Shown: positions 36,845 through 43,953 of the stretch, piece after piece
Layout of the letters: every line of letters begins with the position of its first letter
Position numbering within the stretch: position 1 is the stretch's first letter
Assembly: GCA_020743695.1 (NCBI GenBank)
Contig: DYUK01000225.1
Coordinates: 1 to 45,522, forward strand
DNA length: 45,522 bases
Reading direction: 5' to 3'
From: Brevibacterium senegalense
GTDB lineage: Bacteria; Actinomycetota; Actinomycetes; Actinomycetales; Brevibacteriaceae
The notes under the pieces: generated by a model
The model's database searches: none
What the model was told of the DNA's origin: nothing
Seen by the model: only the letters and a program-made list of their open reading frames with translations
Program-made: the position numbers and the translations under genes

Positions 36845-38545
36845 TCAGGCGCCCGCGACCAGGCGGGCGCCCTCCTCGCGCAGCTCGACCTTGCGGACCT
36901 TCCCGGAGACGGTCATGGGGAACTCCGCACGCGTCTCCACGTAGCGGGGCACCTTGTAGTACGCCAGCTCGCCCTGGGCGAACGCGCGCAGATCGTCCGC
37001 GGTGAGGGTGTCGTGCCCGTCCGCCAGCACGACCCATGCCATGAGCTCCTCGCCGTACTTGCTGTCCGGCACGCCCACGACCTGGATGTCGCGCACTGCG
37101 GGGTGGCGGTAGAAGAACTCCTCGATCTCGCGGGGGTAGACGTTCTCGCCGCCGCGGATCACCATGTCCTTGATGCGCCCGGTGATCTCGATGTATCCGT
37201 CCTCGTCCATGACGCCGATGTCGCCCGTGTGCATCCAGCGGGCGGCGTCGATGGCCTCGGCTGTCTTGTCCGGCTCCTCCCAGTAGCCCAGCATGACGGA
37301 GTACCCGCGCGTGCAGACCTCCCCCGTGATGCCCCGGGGCACAGTCCGCCCGTCGACGGGGTCGACGATCTTCACCTCGACGTGCGGCATGACCCGGCCC
37401 ACCGTCTCCGTCCGACGCGCCAGCGAGTCGTCCGCGCGTGTCATCGTCGACACCGGCGAGGTCTCCGTCATCCCGTAGCAGATCGCGACCTCGTCCATGT
37501 GCATCCGGTCGATGACCTGCCGCATGACCTCGACGGGGCACGTGGATCCCGCCATGACACCCGTGCGCAGGGTGCTGAGGTCGTACGAGTCGAAGTCCGG
37601 CAGCGCCAGCTCCGCGATGAACATCGTGGGAACGCCGTAGAGCGACGTCGCCCGCTCGTCCTGCACGGCCTGCAGCGTGGCCGCGGGATCGAATGCGGCG
37701 GCCGGGATGACGGCGGTCGACCGGTGCGAGACGATCGCGAGCGTGCCGATCACCATCCCGAAGCAGTGGAAGAACGGGACGGGCAGGACGACGCGGTCGG
37801 CCTCCGTGTACCCCAGCAGCTCACCGATCGAGAATCCGTTGTTGAGGATGTTGTGATGGCTGAGGGTCACTCCCTTGGGGAAGCCCGTCGTGCCGGAGGT
37901 GTACTGGAGATTGACGGGGTCGTCGGCCGTCACCTCCGCCTCCGCCTGCTCCAGGCGGGTGCTCCACCGCGCGCCGGCGTCCTCCAGCAGTGCCCGGCCG
38001 CGCTCCAGCAGTCCGGCGAACGACTGCTGCGCGGGCACGTTCGCACCCGCCTCGGCCCCCAGTGGGCCCGGCACTGTGTCGAGGGCGAGGACGTCGACGC
38101 CGCCCAGCGTCTCCGCCGCCTCGTGCGCGATCGCGAGGTAGTCGGAGCGGGCATCCGCGATCTGCGCCACGACGGTGCGGGTGCCGCTCTGCCGCAGCAC
38201 GTACTCGAGCTCGTGGGCGCGGTAGGCGGGGTTCACGTTGACGACGACACCGCCCAGGCGAGCGACCGCGTAGAGGACGAGCGTCCACTCCGGCACGTTC
38301 TGCGCCCAGATCGCCACCCGGTCCCCCGGCTGCACACCGCGGTCCAGCAGCGCGACGGCCAGTGCGCGCGTGTCCTCCTCCAGCTGCGCATACGTCCATC
38401 GGCGTCCGGACGGGACGTCGACCAGGGCCTCGCCGTCCGGCCGGGCGGCCGCAGCCGCCAGGAGATCGTCGCCCAGGGTCAATCCCAGCAGCGGGACGTC
38501 AGAGGTCCCGGAGCTGTAGGACGGGGTGGCGGATCGCGGGTTCAC
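36845..38545 (-). CDS. AMP-binding acyl-CoA synthetase/ligase (FadD-like)
   Basis: VNLQYTSGTTGFPKGVTLSHHNILNNG, CYGMTETSPVSTMT, WMHTGDIGVMDEDGYIEITGRIKDMVIRGGENVYPREIEEF, FPMTVSGKVRKVELRE; GTG start with GAGGAG SD. Confidence 0.93.
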   Translation of the reverse strand: MNPRSATPSYSSGTSDVPLLGLTLGDDLLAAAAARPDGEALVDVPSGRRWTYAQLEEDTRALAVALLDRGVQPGDRVAIWAQNVPEWTLVLYAVARLGGVVVNVNPAYRAHELEYVLRQSGTRTVVAQIADARSDYLAIAHEAAETLGGVDVLALDTVPGPLGAEAGANVPAQQSFAGLLERGRALLEDAGARWSTRLEQAEAEVTADDPVNLQYTSGTTGFPKGVTLSHHNILNNGFSIGELLGYTEADRVVLPVPFFHCFGMVIGTLAIVSHRSTAVIPAAAFDPAATLQAVQDERATSLYGVPTMFIAELALPDFDSYDLSTLRTGVMAGSTCPVEVMRQVIDRMHMDEVAICYGMTETSPVSTMTRADDSLARRTETVGRVMPHVEVKIVDPVDGRTVPRGITGEVCTRGYSVMLGYWEEPDKTAEAIDAARWMHTGDIGVMDEDGYIEITGRIKDMVIRGGENVYPREIEEFFYRHPAVRDIQVVGVPDSKYGEELMAWVVLADGHDTLTADDLRAFAQGELAYYKVPRYVETRAEFPMTVSGKVRKVELREEGARLVAGA

Positions 38546-38810
38546 GTCGTCGTACTCCTCACTGTCGGCATTGAGCCGCCGGCGGCACCGACGGCGTGCG
38601 CCATCCTTGCATACCGTGACGCACCGCACATCCTGACACTCGGAACATCCCCGCCTGACACTCACACCTCCGCCGCCCGGACCCCGTGACCGCCCGGCCA
38701 CGCATGTGACAGATCTGGGACAGTCCGCACGGGGTCGGGGCAGCACGGGAAAATAGAGTGGCACCATCGACGGTGCCGGGTGCGCCGTCCACCGCAGAAG
38801 GAGCGACCCC

Positions 38811-39128
38811 ATGTCCACGAAGCAGAACCAGCGCCGGTTCGCAGCCCCCGCCCCCGCCGTCTACGAGGCGGTCACCGCTGCTGCGCAGAACGCGATCCAG
38901 GTGATGGAGCGCGACGAACAGACCCTCTCGCTCGTGTGGCAGACGAAGAAGTCGCTGTTCTCGTGGGGCCACATCGTGGGCGCCCGGGTCGCCCCGGACG
39001 GAGACGGCGCCGTCCTCGACCTGGTCGTCTCCGGCCTGCCGGACGCACCCCGGGCACTCATGGACGGGAAGAAGAACGAGTCGATGGGCCAGCGTGTGCT
39101 CGACGAGGTCGCCGCCCACCTGGAATGA
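38811..39128 (+). CDS. Hypothetical small protein
   Basis: 105 aa ORF preceded by AGAAGGAG SD and TAGAGT -10-like hexamer (38754-38759). Confidence 0.75.
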   Translation: MSTKQNQRRFAAPAPAVYEAVTAAAQNAIQVMERDEQTLSLVWQTKKSLFSWGHIVGARVAPDGDGAVLDLVVSGLPDAPRALMDGKKNESMGQRVLDEVAAHLE

Positions 39129-39131
39129 CCC

Positions 39132-39170
39132 GCCCGTCCGAGCTGCCCGTCTGAGCTGCCCGTCTGAGCC
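39132..39170 (+). repeat. 13-bp tandem repeat x3 just after a stop codon
   Basis: GCCCGTCCGAGCT / GCCCGTCTGAGCT / GCCCGTCTGAGCC. Confidence 0.9.
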
Positions 39171-39202
39171 GCGGCGCGGAGGGATCTGTCAGGCGCACTG
39201 CC

Positions 39203-39208
39203 TAGGCT
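39203..39208 (+). promoter_or_regulatory. Candidate -10 (TAGGCT) of leaderless ATG start
   Basis: TAGGCT-GGAGGC-ATG (6 nt); note GGAGG here could instead be an SD placed too close to the start. Confidence 0.4.
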
Positions 39209-39214
39209 GGAGGC

Positions 39215-39634
39215 ATGATCTTCCTCGTCCGCATCCTCGTCAACGCCCTGGCTCTGGCCGCCGCGGTCTTCCTGCTGCCGGGCGTCACGATCTCCGGCAG
39301 CGACTCGCTCGCCGCGTCGATCGGCGACACCCCCGCGACGCTCGTCGCCTATGCCTGCATCGCCCTGGTCTTCGGCATCGTCAACGCGTTCGTGAAGCCG
39401 ATCGTCTCGTTCGTCTCGACGCCCCTCACATGCCTGACGCTGGGCCTGTTCTCCATCATCGTGAACGCGCTCATGCTCGTGCTGACGGCCTGGCTGTCGG
39501 AGTTCACGCCGTTCGTCCTCAGCATCGACTCGTTCTTCTGGTCCGCCGTGCTGGCCGCCATCGTCGTCGCGGTCGTCTCCGCACTGCTGGGCTGGCTCCT
39601 GCCGGACACCCGGTCCGAGGCCGTCCGTGACTGA
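39215..39634 (+). CDS. 4-TMS phage holin-like family membrane protein
   Basis: MIFLVRILVNALALAAAVFLLPGVTI...ALVFGIVNAFVKPIVSFVSTPLTCLTLGLFSIIVNALMLVLTAWL; no other phage genes nearby. Confidence 0.85.
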   Translation: MIFLVRILVNALALAAAVFLLPGVTISGSDSLAASIGDTPATLVAYACIALVFGIVNAFVKPIVSFVSTPLTCLTLGLFSIIVNALMLVLTAWLSEFTPFVLSIDSFFWSAVLAAIVVAVVSALLGWLLPDTRSEAVRD

Positions 39635-40673
39635 CGGGGACCGCGCCCCTGCGGTCCCCCTCTCCCTCCTCGACCGCGCGCTCACGCCGGCCGGCGTCGC
39701 CGACGCCGCCGTACTCGCCCGCGTCGTCGACCGGGCCCGCACGGCGGAGGACCTGGGCTTCCACGGCTTCTGGGTCGCCGAGCACCACGCCGTCCCCGGC
39801 ATCGCCGGCTCCTCCCCCGCCCTCCTGGCCGGGGCCGTGGCCGCGGCGACCCAGCGCATCCGGGTGGGCACCGGCGGCCTCATGATCCCCACCCTCCCGC
39901 CGTTCCTCCTGGCGGAGCACATCTCCGTCCTCTCCGCGCTCCACCCGGGCCGCGTCGAGTTCGGCCTGGGCGCCAGCACCGGCTTCACCGCCGCCGTCCG
40001 TCGCGCGCTGCGCCAGTCCGACGACGCGGCCGGCGGCTACGACGACGATGTCGCCGCACTCGTCGACACACTGGGCGGCCGCAGCCCCGTCACCCTCCGC
40101 CCGCAGCCGGCCGCACCCGTTCCCCTCCACCTGCTCACCGGAGGGACCCGGCTGCCGCTGGCGGCCCGGTTGGGCCTTGGCGCTGTCGTGGGCGGCCCGT
40201 CCGTCCACCCACCGGTGGACGCGGCCCACGGGGACGACCGCCGAGGTCCCGGTCACCCGGAGCACTCCCCGCTGGCCCGGTACCGGCGGGACTTCCGCCC
40301 CTCGCCCCACGGCGAACGGCCGCGGGTGATCGCGAGTGTCACCGTCGCGGTCGCCCCGACGCCGGAGGCGGCGCAGCGGCTGGCGCTGCCGGAGGTGTGG
40401 GCGACAGCGCTGTCGCGCTCGACAGGCTCCTTCGACCCCCTGCAGCCGGTCGACGCGCTGGACCCGGACCGACTCACGCACCAGCAGGCGCGGCGCGTGC
40501 GGCGACAGCTCGACACGACCGTGCACGGCACGCCGGAGCACGTGCAGGAGCGTCTCACCGCGATCGCGCGGTGGACCGGGGCGGACGAGCTGCTGCTGAC
40601 CGGCGGGGTGTCCGACCCGGAGGCCGGCGCCCTGTCCGACCGCCTGCTGGCGGGTCTGTCGATCCGGCGCTGA
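39627..40673 (+). CDS. LLM-class (luciferase-like) flavin-dependent oxidoreductase
   Basis: LGFHGFWVAEHHAVPGIAGSSPALLAGAVAAATQRIRVGTGGLMIPTLPPFLLAEHISVLSALHPGRVEFGLGAS; 8-bp overlap with upstream gene. Confidence 0.9.
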   Translation: MTDGDRAPAVPLSLLDRALTPAGVADAAVLARVVDRARTAEDLGFHGFWVAEHHAVPGIAGSSPALLAGAVAAATQRIRVGTGGLMIPTLPPFLLAEHISVLSALHPGRVEFGLGASTGFTAAVRRALRQSDDAAGGYDDDVAALVDTLGGRSPVTLRPQPAAPVPLHLLTGGTRLPLAARLGLGAVVGGPSVHPPVDAAHGDDRRGPGHPEHSPLARYRRDFRPSPHGERPRVIASVTVAVAPTPEAAQRLALPEVWATALSRSTGSFDPLQPVDALDPDRLTHQQARRVRRQLDTTVHGTPEHVQERLTAIARWTGADELLLTGGVSDPEAGALSDRLLAGLSIRR

Positions 40674-40695
40674 GCCGCGTGCTTCAATGACGAGC

Positions 40696-42297
40696 ATGGA
40701 CACGTCCCCCTCCAGCGCCGGCGACGCACGGCACCACCGCAGGCACCCGGAGTCCGTTCGCTCGCAGCACCGGTCCGCCGTCGAGGAGGCCTCGGACGCC
40801 CACAGCCCGTCCGAGGTCCACGAGTACCGCATCGACCTCGAGCGGCTGCGGTTCTCGCCCTACTTCGGTCGGCTGTCCGCAGTCACGCAGGTGGTGCCGC
40901 AGTCCGGGGTGGGCCCCATCATGCACAACCGGCTCACGCACTCGCTCAAGGTCAGTGCGGTCGCGCGCGTCATCGCCGCGAATCTCGCCGCCCACCAGGC
41001 CCGGCACCGCGCGCACGCGGACGGTCGCGGCGCACCCGACCCGGTGGGCGCGACGCTGACGCACCTGGGCGGCTGCGACACGATCGTCGCCCAGTCCGCC
41101 GCGCACGCGCACGATCTGGGCCATCCCCCGTTCGGGCACCTGGGCGAGCGGACCCTCGACCGGATCGCCCGGACGGAGCTGGGCCTCCCGGAGGGGTTCG
41201 AGGGCAACGCGCAGACCTTCCGGATCCTCACCGCACTCGACACCCTGGGGCGTGACTTCCCCGGCCTCAACCTCACCGCAGCGGTGCGCGCCTCCGTACT
41301 CAAGTACCCGTGGACGCGCGGGCAGTGGGCGGGCGTCGACCTCGAGCAGGTGCCGGCGGAAGCCCGCCCCCGTGGAGTGGGCCTCGATCCCACGGGCGGG
41401 GCCGTCAAGTTCTCCGCGTACGCCCTCGAGGCGGAGGAGATGGATGCGGTGCGCTCCGCGTTCCCCACGATCGATCCGTTCCAGCAGACGGTCGACTGCG
41501 CGATCATGGATCTGGCCGACGACATCGCCTACGCGGTCCACGACCTGGACGACTTCGTGCGCGCGGGTGTGCTCCAGCAGGCGGAGGTGGCCGGGGAGTT
41601 CCACGCGTGGCTGGGCGATGATCCAGGCCTGCGCGACTCGGACACCCGGGATCTGCGGATCCGTTGGCGGGAGCCCGGCGCCTCCCTCGAGCTGCTGCGC
41701 CGCGATGCGCTGCGCAAGGACCCGTGGATCGCCCACAGCGACGAGTTCGAAGCAGCGGTGCGCCGCATCAGTGCGGATCTGGGCGATGACCTGCTCACCC
41801 GGCCGTACGACGGGGGCGGCGAGGCGGAGCGCAAGGTCTCCGCGTTCACGCGACGCTGGATCGAGCGACTGCGCACCAGCGTCGTCGTCGAAGCCGAGCC
41901 ACCCGTGCGCGGCGGACACGTGCGGCTGGACCGGCGCGCCTGGCACGAGGTGCTGGTCCTCAAGTTCGTGCACGCGCGCTTCGTGCTCGACCTGCCGGAC
42001 ATCGCCCTGGCGCAGCGCGGCCAGCGGCGGGTCCTCGAGGAACTGGTCCGCGGCTTCGACGCGTGGCTGTCCGACCCCTTCGACGGCGGCCGCGCACCCC
42101 GGCGCCTGCTCGAATGGGTGGACCACACGACGGAGGCGACGTTCGCGCTGCGGGACCGCCGGCCCGACCTGCTGCTGGGCGCTGCGGACGACGCGGGGCT
42201 GCGCAGGCAAGGCCGATCACGGGCGATCCTCGACTACGTCGCCTCGCTCACGGACCAGCAGGCCGTGGCGACCCACGCCTCGCTCACCCGCGGGTGA
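40696..42297 (+). CDS. Second dGTPase-family HD triphosphohydrolase
   Basis: MHNRLTHSLKVSAVARVIA...AQSAAHAHDLGHPPFGHLGERTLDRIA...CAIMDLADDIAYAVHDLDD; ~533 aa. Confidence 0.92.
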   Translation: MDTSPSSAGDARHHRRHPESVRSQHRSAVEEASDAHSPSEVHEYRIDLERLRFSPYFGRLSAVTQVVPQSGVGPIMHNRLTHSLKVSAVARVIAANLAAHQARHRAHADGRGAPDPVGATLTHLGGCDTIVAQSAAHAHDLGHPPFGHLGERTLDRIARTELGLPEGFEGNAQTFRILTALDTLGRDFPGLNLTAAVRASVLKYPWTRGQWAGVDLEQVPAEARPRGVGLDPTGGAVKFSAYALEAEEMDAVRSAFPTIDPFQQTVDCAIMDLADDIAYAVHDLDDFVRAGVLQQAEVAGEFHAWLGDDPGLRDSDTRDLRIRWREPGASLELLRRDALRKDPWIAHSDEFEAAVRRISADLGDDLLTRPYDGGGEAERKVSAFTRRWIERLRTSVVVEAEPPVRGGHVRLDRRAWHEVLVLKFVHARFVLDLPDIALAQRGQRRVLEELVRGFDAWLSDPFDGGRAPRRLLEWVDHTTEATFALRDRRPDLLLGAADDAGLRRQGRSRAILDYVASLTDQQAVATHASLTRG

Positions 42298-42300
42298 GCG
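42281..42300 (+). terminator. 20-bp perfect palindrome at the stop codon of the second dGTPase-family gene
   Basis: CGCTCACCCGCGGGTGAGCG; TGA stop at 42295-42297 lies inside. Confidence 0.6.
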
Positions 42301-42306
42301 GACCCC

Positions 42307-42630
42307 TCAGTACGCGACGAGGTAGACGACCGCCCCGATGACCGCACACGCGCAGACAGCGAAGCACAGGTAGGCCGACGCCAGGCGCAGTCGCTGCTGA
42401 CCGGGAGTGAGCGGCTCCCGCAGCATGACCTTCGCGACCTTCTTCTCGATCTTCGCCGCCTGCTTGGGAGACCGCACGGCGATCGCGTCGGGGAACTCCG
42501 CGGGCGGCACGACCGGCGGACGGCCTCCGGAGACGAGCATGCGCAGGCCCAGCGCGTAGAAGAAGACGCCCACGGCCGCGCACGCGAGCGAGACGATGAA
42601 GACCTCCACGAATGCGAACCAGTCGATCAT
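42307..42630 (-). CDS. Small membrane protein, translationally coupled to PiT
   Basis: MIDWFAFVEVFIVSLACAAVGVFFYALGLRMLVSGG...RLASAYLCFAVCACAVIGAVVYLVAY; ATGA overlap with PiT stop. Confidence 0.8.
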   Translation of the reverse strand: MIDWFAFVEVFIVSLACAAVGVFFYALGLRMLVSGGRPPVVPPAEFPDAIAVRSPKQAAKIEKKVAKVMLREPLTPGQQRLRLASAYLCFAVCACAVIGAVVYLVAY

Positions 42631-43817
42631 GCGCGATCCCTCCCCTGGGCCTTCGAACCCTGACCCTTGAAGTCGACGGCGTTCCCCGACTCCGCGACAT
42701 CGCTCACCGCGTTCGAGTGATCGACGCGGGTCGCCAGCGAGCGGACGTAGAGGTAGACGACGATGCCGCCGGCGACCGCCGCGTCCAGCAGGAGCCCCCA
42801 GGGGCCCACCCACATGATGACGAGTGTCGCGAGCGCGCCCACGAGGCCAGCGGCCGGCAGCGTCAGCAGCCACCCGGACACGATCTTCCCGGCGGTCGAC
42901 CATTTGACGGTCGATCCGCGCCGCCCCAGTCCGGACCCGATGACGGAACCGGAGGCGACCTGGGTGGTCGAGAGTGCGAATCCCAGCGCGGAGGACACGA
43001 GGATCGTGGCGCCGGTCGAGGTCTCCGCAGCGAAGCCCTGCGCGGGCCGCACCTCCGTGAGTCCCTTCCCCAGGGTGCGGATGATCCGCCACCCGCCCAT
43101 GTACGTGCCCAGCGCGATCGTGATCGCGCACGTGAGCACGACCCACAGCTGGGGCTCGTGGTGAGCGGCCGACTGCCACCCCACCGTGATGAGCAGCAGG
43201 GTGATGATGCCCATCGTCTTCTGCGCGTCGTTCGTGCCGTGCGCCAGTGCGACGAGCGACGAGGTGAAGATCTGGCCCCGTCGGAATCCGTCGCGACCGT
43301 TGGGCTTGCCGTCGTAGCGCCGGGTCATCCGGTAGGCGATCTTCGTGGCGACGAAGGCGACGATGGCGGCGGTCAGCGGGGAGAGGACGGCGGGCAGGAT
43401 GATCTTCGACAGAACGCCGCCGGCATTCACCGCGGTGTAGCCCACTCCCACGATCGTGGCGCCCAGCAGACCGCCGAACAGCGCGTGCGACGAGCTGGAC
43501 GGCAGCCCCAGCAGCCACGTGAGCATGTTCCAGAAGATCGCGCCGATGAGTCCGGCGAAGATGACGAACGGGAAGAAGTCCGCACTGATCCGGTCCTCGT
43601 GGATGATGCCGCCGGACACGGTCTTCGCGACCTCGGTCGACAGGAGCGCGCCGATGAGGTTGAGGATCGCGGCCAGTGCGACGGCCGTCCTGGGCTTGAG
43701 GGCTCCTGTGGCGATGGGCGTCGCCATGGCGTTCGCCGTGTCGTGGAAGCCGTTCGTGAAGTCGAAGAAGAGTGCGAGCGCGATGACCAGCACGACTGTG
43801 AGTGTGAGGAATTCCAC
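42627..43817 (-). CDS. PiT family inorganic phosphate transporter
   Basis: LFFDFTNGFHDTANAMATPIATGALKPRTAVALAAILNLIGA, VALAHGTNDAQKTMGIITLLL. Confidence 0.95.
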   Translation of the reverse strand: MEFLTLTVVLVIALALFFDFTNGFHDTANAMATPIATGALKPRTAVALAAILNLIGALLSTEVAKTVSGGIIHEDRISADFFPFVIFAGLIGAIFWNMLTWLLGLPSSSSHALFGGLLGATIVGVGYTAVNAGGVLSKIILPAVLSPLTAAIVAFVATKIAYRMTRRYDGKPNGRDGFRRGQIFTSSLVALAHGTNDAQKTMGIITLLLITVGWQSAAHHEPQLWVVLTCAITIALGTYMGGWRIIRTLGKGLTEVRPAQGFAAETSTGATILVSSALGFALSTTQVASGSVIGSGLGRRGSTVKWSTAGKIVSGWLLTLPAAGLVGALATLVIMWVGPWGLLLDAAVAGGIVVYLYVRSLATRVDHSNAVSDVAESGNAVDFKGQGSKAQGRDRA

Positions 43818-43844
43818 TGACTACCTCGGGTCGGAGGAACCGTG

Positions 43845-43875
43845 CGGACCGGTCCCCGTGCGGGGGCCCGGTCCG
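43845..43875 (-). terminator. Strong nested hairpin between pdxR-like gene and PiT
   Basis: CGGACCGG-T-CCCCG-TG-CGGGG-GC-CCGGTCCG; 8+5 bp stem. Confidence 0.55.
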
Positions 43876-43953
43876 GGCGGTGGCAGTCACGTCGGCGCGG
43901 ACTCTCCCGTCGACCGGCATTCACTGCGAGTACATCTCATCGTAAACAGAATG

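Noticed and set aside
39215-39634. Holin-like protein as evidence of a prophage
   Set aside because: This 4-TMS family is a common chromosomal actinobacterial membrane protein; no other phage genes, att sites or integrase are visible.
42631-43920. N-terminal part of ORF 42307..43920
   Set aside because: Shadow frame of PiT; the real small protein starts at 42630.
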